A stretch of 64,000 nt of DNA from Cryptomeria japonica (GCF_030272615.1 NC_081411.1:38696640-38760639), one strand, 5' to 3'. Shown: positions 1 through 11,010, counted from the stretch's first letter. Notes: generated by a model not told the origin, from the letters alone. Program-made: numbers and translations.

Positions 1-719
1 TTTTGATTTTCTAAATAGATTACACACATATGCAATGCTAAGGAAAAAAAAGAAAAATTAAATCTGGATGTATATTTTCTCATAATATTTAAAATCGAGC
101 ATAGTTAAATTTGGTACTCTTCATTCGATGTCATATTTTGTCTATTAAATTTATCATTCTCAGAAAATAAATTATACCCTTTTGGAGAATATTCTCTAAT
201 GTAGTGATACATATATTTTGTAAAAAAAAATTAATATCATTTAATATATTTATTTAATTTCAAATCAACCTCTTTTCAAACATAAAAAACCTACTTACAA
301 TATCTAGAAAAATAAAATATATTAAAATTAATAAAAACATAAAAAATAATACATCGATATTCTTGATTTTGTTCTTTACAAATAGGTTATTTCTTAATGT
401 GTTAAAAAGATTCCTCCTGAAGAAAAAACAACAGAAGTTGAAGGTTTTGGAAATGTAGAGGAAATGGTGATTTGGCTGCCACATCACATGACACATAAAT
501 AGGTTCAATTGAGCTAGGTTCGACCGAACTAGGTTTGGCCAAACTTACTATGTAGAAAATATGTTCAGATGAACTTATTGTGCCATTTTCACGCAATGCA
601 ACCACCACTTAGGATCAATTGAACCTATTTCAGTTGAACTTATTCAATTATCCTCAAGTACAACATAGTAGTGTAGTTTAGACCATAGATAGCTTGATCC
701 CAATAGAAAATGTTATTTT
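1..719. other. AT-rich flank with no gene
   Basis: No coding signal is convincing here. The short open frames at 260-608 lie in low-complexity AT-rich DNA and contain no recognisable motif. The only structure is a cluster of palindromic 15-mers at 500-650, listed separately. The sequence may belong to the LINE fragment that follows, but I cannot show it. Confidence 0.6.
500..650. repeat. Tandem palindromic 15-mers with inverted relatives
   Basis: Three adjacent 15-bp units occupy 500-514, 515-529 and 530-544. Each starts TAGGTT, and each contains an interrupted or perfect palindrome; the third is TAGGTTTGGCCAAAC. Related words (TTCAGATGAACTTATT, GATCAATTGAACC, TTCAGTTGAACTTATT) follow at 562-650, some in opposite orientation. 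The array could be a hairpin-forming subterminal region of a mobile element or a degenerate minisatellite. No function can be assigned from sequence alone. Confidence 0.65.
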
Positions 720-1624
720 TTTCTAAAGCAATATTGGGGAGATGAAGTGAGAGACTATGCCATATTCCCTTATGGTGACCCACCTTCGGGATGAGAATGC
801 AAACACTTATCTCAACTTCCTTTATTTATTGTAGAATTCTCATTGTTAAAAAAATTATTAAGCAGTGGGAGAATTCTTTTAGAAATGGAGGGAATAAATT
901 AACATGGGCAGGGTCTACACATGCACAATATAGTGCTAAGTAGGGATATTAAATCATTTCTATATTGCAAGAAATTGGAAAGGTCTAATATCCCAGTTCA
1001 ATTATGGTGTGAAAGGGAGTGTGTGCCCAAAGTAAGGGTTTTCACATGGGTTTCTATCTCAAAGAGAGTCCTTATTATAAAATAATTTAGAAGGATGGGT
1101 TATGAAAGACCATCAAGGTATGGATAATGCAAGAATCATGAAGAGAATATAGATCACATTCTTCTAGGATGCCCCTTCTCATATGAATGTTTGAGATGGA
1201 TGTGTGCAAATTTGGGCTGGGTGTCATATCTTACAAATAATTTTAAATTTCTAGTTCAAATGTGGCCAATTAAACCTTGGATGGGCTTGCTTAGTAAGCT
1301 TTGGGAGGTTTGTCCCACCCTTTTGATATGGGAAATCAGGAAGGAATGAAATAGGTAAGTTTTTCAGTACAAATAAATGTCTCTTTCTTCTTTTTAGAAT
1401 ATGGTTGAAGTAGTTATTATAGAGACCATAAATAATAGGATGATTTCAAATTCAGCTTCCTATGCGAAATTTATTGAATGGGATGAAAAAATGATATTTT
1501 CATGGCCATGGATAAGAATTCAACATCATATTGGGAGTAATGAAATAAGGTTTTTATTTAATATATTATAGGTTAAATGGAAACCTCCGAAAGAAGGGTC
1601 GTATAAACTCAATTTTGATGGGAC
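720..1624 (+). pseudogene. LINE (L1-type) ORF2 fragment: zf-RVT and start of RNase H
   Basis: This is a remnant of the C-terminal part of a plant non-LTR retrotransposon ORF2, the protein that nicks the target and reverse-transcribes the element RNA. Across several stops, about 1015-1250 reads VPKVRVFTWVSI, then a Cys with KNHEEN, then HILLGCPFSYECLRW. That is the Cys/His pattern of the zinc-binding module after the RT (zf-RVT). About 1571-1620 reads WKPPKEGSYKLNFDG, the start of the RNase H domain, with its first acidic residue in FDG. The domain stops abruptly at 1624, where gypsy element G1 begins, and continues at 29661. The upstream RT and endonuclease are not recognisable. Stops and a missing start make it a dead fragment. 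The family call is firm; the L1-type label rests on the zf-RVT plus RNase H order. Confidence 0.75.
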
Positions 1625-2906
1625 TGATAGGGTTCACCTAGCTTGTTCACACTTCACCTAGTTGGTGTTGCTCAATTCCACCAAACTCACCAGGTATAGC
1701 TATGCTCCAAGACCTCTGAGTCCTTCCCAATCTCTACTAGGACTTTCTCTTCACCAATCTCAAGGTGTTTGTAACAAGTGCTTGACTAAGAACCCTACTA
1801 TTTCAATGTGTTTCCCATATGCTCAATCTTACAATATTGACTACAACTTATTAATTTCTCACTTTTCACCCCCATGCTACTGTGAGTCATTGCAAAGGTG
1901 TGGAGGTGGCATTTACCATGGAATTAATTGAGCTTGTTCCATTTGAGGTTTTTAAATATCTATCTTCCTTACTGATTTCATAAATTTGCCTAGAAATAAG
2001 GTTACAAGGATGAGCCCCAATTAGGCCTCCTAAATCCAATTTTTAAGGGTTTTTGGTTTTACGGTCCGAAAGACCTTGCAAAGAATTTATTTTTTCTTCA
2101 ATCACTCACCCATCCTCAAGAGATTTTTTAGGATTTAGTTTTCCAACTTACCGTACACTGCCTTAACCCAAAATTGAGAGTTTGCTAGGGTTTTTAGGCC
2201 TTAACCTGTAGCGACTGTCTAACTTTGTGAAATGGGCATCTAAAGGACTTGTCAAAGATTCTCCTTGCAATTAAAACTCTATATGGACCTCATGAACCAT
2301 CCCAAATTATTTTTTTAAGGTTTTTTATTCATCTGTACAGTATGCATTCAATTTACACCATGTTTTCTCTAGCTGGGTTATTCCTGGACTCACCTAGAAC
2401 AAGGTGGCAACTATGATGAACTCCACTTATATAAATCCTCCCTTAATATTTATATTTTACATAGGGTTTCCTTCCATGTCCCAAAAGTCCATGATGGTAG
2501 CATGGAGGGATTTTATGGGGCAACCATTTTACATGAATTTTCTATTTACAAGCCAAAATTGGTTGATTGAAAACCAAACAATAAAAGTACTAAAAAACAC
2601 TATCTACATAGCATAAAAATGAATCAATTAATACTAGAAAACACCAATTAACTTCTATCTCTCTCACCAATTTATGTCTCTTTTGACCATTAAGAAGGCT
2701 ATTAACCTACTCAAACTACCACCTACTCACAAAAATTCAAACCTAGAAATAAACTAAGTCAACTAGGCCTACACTTGACTCAAATAAAAAATTACACAGA
2801 CATCTTGGATCCTCCTATAGTCCTTATTAGAAACTAAACTTGGCTAAGGTCAGTACAAGACAAAATTGTAGGACTGTGACCCTAAGTCCTAGGTGCTTCT
2901 GCACCA
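1625..2906 (-). repeat. G1 3' LTR
   Basis: It aligns with 28029-29655 over its whole length, beginning TGATAGGGTTCACC against TGATAAGATTCACC and ending CTGCACCA against CTACACTA. At 1,282 bp it is about 345 bp shorter than its partner. The missing block corresponds to roughly 29060-29405, and short TATC words lie at both breakpoints, so a deletion by microhomology is likely. The open frames inside it (for example 1662-1931) are LTR sequence, not genes. Confidence 0.85.
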
Positions 2907-2926
2907 TTCTACCAAACAAAAGAAAA

Positions 2927-3630
2927 TTAAGTCACCTCTTTGGGGATCAGATTCTGATCAATTCCTAGATTCTTGAACTCTATTTCAAGCACCCATGTAG
3001 CCTCAAAATCATCCATACCCTGCCACTTGATTAGGTACTCCCCATAAATTTGGTGTCTTGTCTTCTTAGCGATCCTTGAACTCAATGCCTTTTCAGCATT
3101 TGGACTGGGTTTTGATGGTATTTGAAGGTTATTTACATCATCTGATACCTCTGAGTGACTATAATATTCATCTATAATTGGCCCTTTGTAAGCAACTAAG
3201 TCTTCTGTGTTGAAAATCGATGGCAGTCCTATTTCACTAAGTAGGTCCACCTTGTATGCATTTTCTCCATACCTGGCTAGGATGGAATATGGACCCAACC
3301 TTCTCAACTACAACTTATTAGGTACTCCTTGTTGTAGTCTTTCTTTGTTAAGGTGCACCATGACAAGATCACCTACTTGGAATTCTAGGTTCTTCCTTCT
3401 CTCATCAACCTTTTTCTTGATCTTATTTGTGCTCTCCATCAATGCATGCTTGACTGATTCATGTACCTCTTTCATTGACTGAGAAAAATATTTAGCATAT
3501 CCACTCCTTGTTTCTGCATTTCCTAAATCCCTTAACTCCAATATACCCCTTCGGTGAATACCATAGACCACTTCAAAAGTACTCTTGCCTATGGTTCTAT
3601 TTATTGTGTCATTGTAAGCATATTCAACTT
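2927..3630 (-). pseudogene. G1 integrase C-terminal part and chromodomain
   Basis: This is the downstream part of the G1 polyprotein on the minus strand. From 3630 down to 3310 it reads as the integrase C-terminal region, with FEVVYG, a helix rich in Lys and Glu, and FQVGDLVMVHL (the GPY/F-like module that follows the integrase core). An in-frame TAG sits near 3308. From about 3300 to 2927 it continues with RRLGPYSILARYG and then a chromodomain, recognisable from YLIKWQGMDDFEATWV. In chromoviruses this module steers insertion towards marked chromatin. The upstream half of integrase lies at 14442-15110, separated by the TR-GAG insertion at 3636-14436. Confidence 0.85.
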
Positions 3631-3635
3631 GTGAT

Positions 3636-4575
3636 TGATCTGATGTTAGGATCTATGACTATTGCACGTGAGATGTCAACTCTTACAACAATTAAATGAA
3701 GGTCTTCAAATTACAATCAAATTGCTTAAATAGAATATAATAATCAAATAGCAATTGATTGAATAGAAGAGAGAAAGAAAAGAGAGGAAAAAACACAAGT
3801 TGATAACAGAGTTCACCAAATGGCTACATCTCCAGGTCCATCTCCAAAGGAGTGACCAATCCTTGATTATGCTCCAAAAAGAGGTTACAAGGTCTTCAAC
3901 TATTACAAAGTCTCCTCGCATCTCCTCAGATGATAATGAATTACAAATGTTCTTCTCTCTCAAGTACAACAAACTTGACTTCAAGCTCCCAATGCACCGA
4001 GACAAACAATTCACTATCACAAGCTCTCCAAAAATCCTCTCACAGTTCTCTCACCATTCTCCAATCTCCAATGTCTACTACAATTCTCACAACTTACCCC
4101 TCATTTTATACACAAATTTTACCCAATATGGCTTAAAACCATATGATTTGGAAAATCAACCATATCCCCCATTTACAACATATAAATCTTCTAAAATAAA
4201 CCCGCCCCTTTAAAAACAATGGCCCTTATAAATCTAGGCTTACAATTAAAAAATATTAAACTTTCCATTTTGTATCCCAAGATCCTTAGACCTAGGCTGG
4301 TCGAGATCAAGATGCTGGAAGTGAGGGGGTTGATGTTTTAAACAACCCGATCCTCAATAGGGATTTATAAACTTAACATAAAATCATTGCCCTTTATATA
4401 GCAATGTAAATTTTGCAGCTTATTAGAGGAGAGTGAGCGAGAGAGTGATTGAAATCCAATAAATTTTAATAGTTGGAACAAAATTCACCAATGCACCTAC
4501 TAAAACCTACATGGGTGCCACATTTTTAGAGCATCTAGAACATTTAGTCTTTTCAGTGAAAATCCACTTGGATCA
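3636..4575 (-). repeat. TR-GAG 3' LTR
   Basis: This 940-bp copy aligns throughout with 13493-14436, including the run starting TGTTAGGATCTATGAC and the end CACTTGGATCA. The 5' edge is set by the target duplication GTGAT at 3631-3635. Open frames inside it (3706-4213 on either strand) are chance frames in LTR DNA. Confidence 0.88.
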
Positions 4576-4587
4576 ATCCTCCCCACT
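4576..4587 (-). other. TR-GAG polypurine tract
   Basis: Read on the minus strand this is AGTGGGGAGGAT, directly before the 3' LTR start TGATCC. Purine runs in this position prime plus-strand DNA synthesis in LTR elements. It supports the minus orientation and the LTR edge at 4575. Confidence 0.75.
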
Positions 4588-4617
4588 AGAGAACTTTTGG
4601 ACCTCCAAAAGTTGCAT

Positions 4618-4866
4618 CTATTTAGAAATTAAGCGAGGGCATGGCCTTACCACTTGTCCTGTATCATCTATCCATCTATACACATGGCTCATCACCACAA
4701 TCAAGACTACTACAATATTGTTGAACATATACATCATTCTATCACTTCCATAGCCATCTACATCAACTACTCCAACTACGAACCAATAACCACTGATTAA
4801 TATCAAGCTGAATAACAATGTAGATACAAAATTGAGCAAATCAACAACATGATGGTCTTTCACCAT
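4618..4866 (-). CDS. Small hydrophobic ORF between protease and 3' LTR of TR-GAG
   Basis: An 82-codon open frame follows the protease region on the minus strand. It contains two hydrophobic stretches, around residues 12-34 (with LLFSLILISGYWFVVG) and 43-60 (with MFNNIVVVLIVVM). Both look long enough to span a membrane. I recognise no family. Its place after gag-protease and before the polypurine tract is where some LTR elements carry an extra or envelope-like ORF, but AT-rich decayed DNA gives hydrophobic frames by chance. A stop separates it from the protease frame upstream. No promoter or splice signal was identified. Treat the coding call as tentative. Confidence 0.25.
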   Translation of the reverse strand: MVKDHHVVDLLNFVSTLLFSLILISGYWFVVGVVDVDGYGSDRMMYMFNNIVVVLIVVMSHVYRWIDDTGQVVRPCPRLISK

Positions 4867-5353
4867 GGGAACATTTTAACCAGAAGGATCTCGATTATGC
4901 ATGCTTTAATTTTCTATCTCCACAAGTTGTCTTGTTTGCATATCCTGCAACATTTATTCATCAGTAGCCTTGACCACATTTGTATCTTGCCTCGAAACAC
5001 CTGAACTAACAGACATGAGATTCAAATCCTTACTTGCATTAATCACCCTCTTCAGTTGTCTTGTATTCACAAAAGAATGATCAATATTAAATTTGTGAGA
5101 ATGCACAATATACTGCAAGCCATCTTTAAACAAATGACAATGATTCTTCTCTCAATAGAAAATTACCTTTCGATCAAATAGATAAGGGCTTTCAAGCACT
5201 ATTCCACAAATATCCAACGGAAAAACATCAAATTGTACCTCATCCACAAACTTTCTTATGATTGTGAATTGTAAGGTGCATTGCCTTGTTATTTACAACT
5301 TACCATTCTCACAAATCCAACCTAGTGGATAGGGTCTCTTATGCGGTGTGGTT
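4867..5353 (-). pseudogene. TR-GAG aspartic protease, downstream half
   Basis: The minus strand continues the protease-like polyprotein that begins at 12058-13330. From about 5350 downward it reads PYPLGWICENGKL, then a stop, then QCTLQFTI, FVDEVQFDVFPLD and GIVLESPYLFDR. This is the second lobe found after the DSG active-site half in plant gag-protease polyproteins. Further on are HLFKDGLQYIVHSH and RQLKRVINASK, then frames broken by several stops. The catalytic half lies across nested element E, and the frame is continuous once E is ignored. Function would have been gag processing. It is non-functional now because of the stops. Confidence 0.65.
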
Positions 5354-5358
5354 TTCAA

Positions 5359-6135
5359 TGTTGGTATTGCACATTCCAATGAGAAATTATAGGCAATTGA
5401 AGGTATTTTCATTGATGGAAACCTTACAATCATGTGATACCGGTAGGCACGAACATACAGTTCACCGACACTGAAAATATTGATCACCAACACCATGGCT
5501 GACAGGAATATTTTTTAAATGTATTTTGTATTTAATTGTAAAATCTTTTGTAAGCAAACATGGCGAATTGTAATAAGACTCATATAAGTATGACATCTTA
5601 GAGAACATTTTATGATATGATAGTAAGTGGATATGGAAGGAATATTTGCAGACCTAATGTGCAAATTGTAAGGCAGATTTTGGATAAGGGTTTATGATTA
5701 TTACAGAGCTTAAACCAGTACTGAACCTAGTATAGTAGATACTGATCTGAAGCAGTACATGACATTGGATTTGTATAATCCATTTTTGTAAGTCAGTGAG
5801 AGTTCATTTTGTAACTGAGCAGTGAGCTCTAGACACTTGGCCTTCCTGCATGTGTAGGCCCCTATTGTAAGTAGTAATGTTCTCTTATTGGCCAGTAAGT
5901 GAATATTGTGGGTTACAAATCCCACTGAGGTTTTTCCCACATTGGGTTTCCTTGTTAAAAATACTATGTTATGGTGTGTCTTTTATGTTGTGGTTATTGT
6001 TCTTATTTACTACATTATTTTTGGTTTACCGGTAGACAACTTTGAAATGCTTTTCATGTTATAAGTTAAGAAAATTCTTATACCGGTCAGATACTAGTTC
6101 ACCCCCCCCTCTCAGTATCTTTGGCAATCTTAAGA
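5359..6135 (+). repeat. Element E 5' LTR
   Basis: It begins TGTTGGTATTGCACATTCC and ends near CAATCTTAAGA. It aligns along its length with 11259-12057, whose ends TGTTGG and CCTAACA are better preserved. Near its 3' end it carries a C-run motif (CACCCCCCCCTCTCAGTAT) shared with the LTRs of copia C and D. Confidence 0.85.
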
Positions 6136-6137
6136 AT

Positions 6138-6149
6138 TGGTATCAGAGC
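6138..6149 (+). other. Element E primer-binding site
   Basis: TGGTATCAGAGC lies two bases beyond the LTR end. It is the standard complement of the plant initiator tRNA-Met 3' end used by many LTR elements to start minus-strand DNA synthesis. It fixes the plus orientation. Confidence 0.9.
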
Positions 6150-6206
6150 TTGGTCCTCTATTTTCAAAAGCCTAACAGCTTGAGGAAGATCCTGACACCG
6201 CTAGAG

Positions 6207-7140
6207 ATGGAAAACTTGAGAAAGCAATTGGAAACAACTCTTTCAGACTATGATGCAAAAAAAGTGAAGAATATCAAACTTGAAGATGATCTGAAGGCCA
6301 CATAGGATATCATTCGAGGACTTCAAGAAAATATCACCATTACAAGAAATAAGAGAAGAGAACTTTGTGAAAAGATGTAGAATGATGAAGATGAAAAGGA
6401 AACTCTGAATGATTTGGTGAACAAACTGAGTCAAGAAAACAGTACAATGAAGAATGAGATGTAGGATATGACTATGAGATTTTGTTAAAAAATTGAAGAT
6501 AGAAAGAAGAATGAGGATGACTTGGTTAGAAGAATAAATGATGCTGGAAATGAGAACACAAGACTTAGTCATGAAAATGATATGTTAAAGATATATTTGA
6601 TGCATACATAAAATGATAGAACTGAACTCATTAGAAAGAAAGGAATCTTGGAAAATGAATTGGCTAATGTAAATCAACACAAGGAGAAATTCAAGAAAAA
6701 TTCAGAAGAACTTGATGACATGCTGAAGAATCAAAAACCTAATGGTGATACAAATGGCCTTGGCTTTGAAATTGGTGAAAGCTCTGGTACTGCAAACAAA
6801 CATGATCATAGTAAACTGGTAAGACAACCTAATGCTTACAAATTTAATGGGAAATTCTTCAATTGTAACAAGTATGGTCATAGAGAAAATCAATGTAGAT
6901 CTAGAAACTATCAGAACACTAATACACCCATAAGTCAATGTTATAAATGTAAAAGAGTTGGTCATAATTAAGAAAATTTCAGAATGAATGTAAGATGTTA
7001 CATTTGTGGAAGATTTGGACACTTATCTAATCAATGCAGAATACATACCGACATAGGATATGGGAAAGCTATTCAGAAAAACATGTGACTTGTTATGCTT
7101 GTAACAAGATTGGACATATTGCAAAATTTTGTAGAAGTAA
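6207..7140 (+). pseudogene. Element E gag-like protein: coiled coil and CCHC array
   Basis: The frame opens with ATG at 6207 (MENLRKQLETTLSDYD) and runs to about 7090 in one phase, with in-frame stops near 6303, 6378, 6462, 6486 and 6609. A frameshift then leads into a last knuckle. Roughly the first 190 codons are charged heptad-like sequence rich in Lys, Glu, Asn and Leu, a likely coiled coil. Zinc knuckles follow: CNKYGHRENQC (about 6861), CYKCKRVGH with the fourth Cys replaced (about 6940), CYICGRFGHLSNQC (about 6995) and CYACNKIGHIAKFC (about 7092). CCHC knuckles bind the element RNA during packaging. No typical copia gag (UBN2) domain is visible, so either the gag core is lost or the coiled coil replaces it. 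Confidence 0.65.
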
Positions 7141-7596
7141 GGCATCACCGGCAAATAACAAAGGACCTAGCTTGAAAGGTAAAGAAAAGGTTGAAGAGGT
7201 AAAGCAATAATTCTCAAAACAATGGATCAGAAAGTCAGATCAAAATGTTGATGGGAATACTCCTTCACTGGTAGGAGACTCTACATCTAACTAAAGAAAA
7301 TCCTTTGGGGGTTTGGCAACAAATTGAAAAATATGCCAATATACCCTTGGTTGATGGTGAGAAGTTGAATTACTTCTTTACCGGCAGATGAGTTAAGTTT
7401 GACTTAATCGGCAAAGCATTAAATGTGGTAATTGAAGGAAATAACACTATAAAGAAAGTGTTTTGGCTCTTTTTTATTCACCGAGCATTCAAAATCTTCA
7501 AAGAGCACAAAATTACTAAGCAAAGGCATCCTTAGTGTAAAGTGAAGTATTTCATCCAAGCACTCATCCTAAAGGAAGATTGAGGTATCTATAACC

Positions 7597-9095
7597 ATGG
7601 CATCCTCCTCTGTTCCTCAATTCATTGTAAACCCTATTATTGTAGAAGAAGTTAAATGCCTTAGACCCATGTTTTAGATCATTCTTGACATTGCAAAAAA
7701 AGATGATACCCTAGGGGCATTCTCTCAAATTCCTAAAGGAGTAGTATATGCTTAAAACCCTAGAATGTACATACATTGTCACATAGAAGAACTAGGAGAT
7801 AAAGAAATCAAGAATAGGTATCAGATTGTTTTATGTGATGAATCTGGAAATATCAAACCAAAACATAAGATAGTGGAAACCCTAGGTTTTACTGAAATCC
7901 TTAGTGTCCCAGATTTTCCCAAGGATGTTATAAGTATTGTGCTAAGCAGAGTGCATGGAGAATTCTTTTGGTTGGATTCAATTCAGAAGATCATGAAAGA
8001 GGCAGTTAAGGCAGTGACAGGCTTACCCTCCATTGGTAGCAGGCATAACAAAACTAAGAAGGTCTCTAAAGACACTGTAATGACCCTAACCGGTGCAACT
8101 TTCGACAAGAGATCACTTAGAGTCAATGATGTTAAAGATGAAAATGTCAAATTCATTACCATGGTACTTGTCTACAAAGCCACTCATACAAACTCTAGCT
8201 TGTGTATTAAAAGTTCTTATGACTTAGTGAAAAAAAATGCTAATATTGACAATTTGTGAATGGCTGAAAGATGAACTAATAGAAAACCTAAAGAAAATAA
8301 AAGGTGACAAGAAGGGAACCTTCAGATTTGGCATCTTACTTGTAAGCTTAATGTTGTATATCACCAAGGAAGTACCCAGTACTCACAAGAAAGACTTTGG
8401 ATTTGATATACTGGTAGGAAAACAACTATTGGACATATTGAACAACATGGGAGAAAAAAGAGATAAGAATATCAATGAATATTTTCAAGCATTGAAGGCA
8501 AAGATGAAATCTAGAACAAGGCTATCCCAAGCAATTGTTGACAAATACAAAGATGACATATGCTTTGTGGTAAAGAAAGATGAAATCTGGATGGAAGTAG
8601 TTGTCCCAAGGACTATTTGGGTAACCAAAATGGGCTATGAAGCTGATGAGAACATAATTGAGACATATGCAAAGACTTTACTTGAGGCACCAAGAAAACT
8701 GGATGAAAAATTCTTTAGCAATGCTAAGACACTTGAAAGTGGTATTCAGTCTAAGAAAAGAGTAAAGAAAATTGAACAGATAGTGAGGAAGGGCACTAGA
8801 CAAGACAAAAAAATAAAAGAAGATGTACTAAAGATATCTGGTATCAAGGAAAGTGAGTTGGAAGGACTTCAACCGAAAGCTCATCTTTCACTGGTTGCAA
8901 CTTCTTCCGAAAGTGACATACCAACTGAATTCAAAAGGGTAGAAAGGAAATGAAAACCTTCATTGGTACCCTCACCCACACCTAGAAGAACAAGACAAAA
9001 GCAATAGGCAGTTAGGCCTCCAACTAAGAAGTTAACTCCAAAGAAAAAGAAGGTAAAACAGGTTATTGCTCCATTAGCAAAATTCTAAGTGAAAT
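7597..9095 (+). pseudogene. Element E ORF2: conserved-looking lysine-rich protein of unknown function
   Basis: Starts at ATG 7597 (MASSSVPQFIVNPIIVEE) with in-frame stops near 7675 and 7753. It continues open to 8259, then by a +1 shift near 8230-8256 into the frame 8237-8953 and on to about 9085 after another stop. Readable blocks include GFTEILSVPDFPKDVISIV, HGEFFWLDSIQKIMKEAV, TGATFDKRSLRVNDV, CEWLKDELIENLKKIK and FGFDILVGKQLL. The C-terminus is strongly basic (KKLTPKKKKVKQ). I cannot name the family. The length and mixed hydrophobic pattern argue that it was a real folded protein, not a chance frame, and it occupies the place where pol would be. Possibly a structural or regulatory protein of the element. 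Confidence 0.5.
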
Positions 9096-11010
9096 AAGAG
9101 AAGATGAAAAATTGAAAAATATTAGTAAGTTGTACAACACACTTTCTACTGATGATAAAGAAAGCATAGAGAATAGTGTAATTTTACACTTGGACATATA
9201 CAAGAAAATTTTGATGGAAATTGTTGATGAAATACCCAATGATTTATATAGAAGACTAGAAACTAGAAGGGTAGCTATTGTTGAGTTAGATAAAAAGATA
9301 AAAATTGAAAAATTACTTGTAGTGCACCCACAAAAACTCACCTGAAGAAATAGATCAATTAATCAATGAGGCCAATTGGACAGTATTTTTAACCAGTCAC
9401 CAGCAAGTAAAACTAACGGTAGGCAGAGTGAATGAAGTTTCTGAAGAAACTGCAGATTTATGGGATATCTTCTTTGTTGAAAAGGAGAAACAAGAAGAAC
9501 TCAAAAGACCTAAGACCATCAGGGTATACCAAAAGGATAGAGATAAGGGGAAAGGTAAGGTAGGTGGACCTTCAAGCCTTAAGATAACTGATAACTTGCC
9601 CCCACCTCTTTCTGATACTCCACCAGTAGGAACCATTAACACACAACCGACAACAGAGAGTATGAAGACTCCTCAAGAGGATACAAATCCTAAGTTTGAA
9701 ATTTTGTACACTATAAATGTAGACACCCAAGAGGTAAATGTTGTGGCTAACAAAGAGACCACTGAAGATAAGAAGAAAGATATGGCTATTGAGCCACCGA
9801 TTGTAGATGTTGAGATTGGAGTTAGTGATACTGTAAATATAAGCACAGAAAAACCCACTCAGACAAAGAAACCGATAGAGGACACCACTGGGAAACCATC
9901 AGAAGCACCAGTAGATAAAACTGAGAAATAATCAAGAAAATAGGTAATGGACAGTACAGAGGTGCATACTGAAAAACCGATAGTACATACTAGTACTTCA
10001 TCAGAAAAACCTGCAATAGATAGCACAGAGAAACCCTCTGAGAAACAGATTAAGAAATAGGAACACAAACAGGCTGAGGTACAGGTTCAAACTGAGACAG
10101 TGCCACTGACAATAGCTGAAAAGCCTAAACCTTTTCTAGTAAAAATGCAAACACAAACTGACCTACCAGAGGTCGAAACAAGCAAAGTTATTACTACAAT
10201 CAGCAACATGGAGATTGTGAAAATAGTTGGGCAGACATATGGTTCTTCAATGATAGAATTCAGACCAATGAACATGACAGAGGTATTATTAGATTCTATT
10301 AAGAAAATCACTGAGTGTAATGTACAAGCCTACAAAGCTATTGATGACAAAATTCTTATTCTTAAATTGGTAGCACCCAAGTGCATTGTGGGAAGTAAAT
10401 ATTCTATAGGTCAACTAGACACATTGTCTAAATACATCACCGATAACATTTTGACAGTTGATCAAATAAATGAGGAGACATTTAAAGAGAAGATGGAAAA
10501 ATAAAAATAGAAATTCTTTGATGAGACAATAAAGAAGTGCATGGGACACATTGGTACCCTTTTACCGGTGCTAAACAAAACAATAATGGAGTTTAAGGAA
10601 TTATATAGAGATACATGCAAGACCAATATTTTGACAACAGATATAGACAAGGAAATCAGTAAGGTACAGAAAGAGATTGATGATATAGTTGACAATCTCA
10701 TTGGCTCATCTCAACCATTATCAGTTATAGAGCAAGAAATGACAAGTTTTGAGGAAAAACTTGAAAATTGGAAAAAGAGAAAGGAAAAATAAAAGGAAAG
10801 GAAAAAGATCTTAAATGCAAACTTAGTCCCAAATTGGACTACCTCATCTCTTTGAGTAAAGAGATCTTAGAGGTACTTTTTCAAGGACTAAAGACACCGA
10901 AGGAGAAAATGCATCACCTCACTGATACTATTCAAAGAATAGAGACAGTATTGAAGGACAGTGAAAAGCTCACTAAAAACCTGAATTTTGTAATGGCAGA
11001 CCTTTTCTAG
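9070..11010 (+). pseudogene. Element E ORF3: acidic/basic low-complexity protein with coiled-coil tail
   Basis: A continuation of the non-pol coding block in shifting frames: 9112-9345, 9428-9931, 10100-10504, 10541-10792, 10768-11010. The first part reads as helices (IENSVILHLDIYKKILMEIV). The middle is a Thr/Pro/Glu/Lys-rich region with repeated EKP motifs (TEKPTQTKKPIED, TEKPIV, SEKPAID, TEKPSEK). The end is again helical and charged (FKELYRDTCK, SVIEQEMTSFEEKLENWKKR, QRIETVLKDSEKLTKN). It may originally have been one protein with ORF2, separated now by frameshifts. No enzymatic motif is visible. Function is unknown; the position before the polypurine tract shows it belongs to element E. 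Confidence 0.45.

Noticed and set aside
260-608. Two minus-strand frames at the left edge
   Set aside because: AT-rich low-complexity sequence with no family pattern and overlapping the palindromic array.
3706-4213. Overlapping frames in the TR-GAG LTR, with counterparts at 13656-13992
   Set aside because: Both copies are LTR DNA; the similarity is LTR homology, and the frames differ in length and content between copies.
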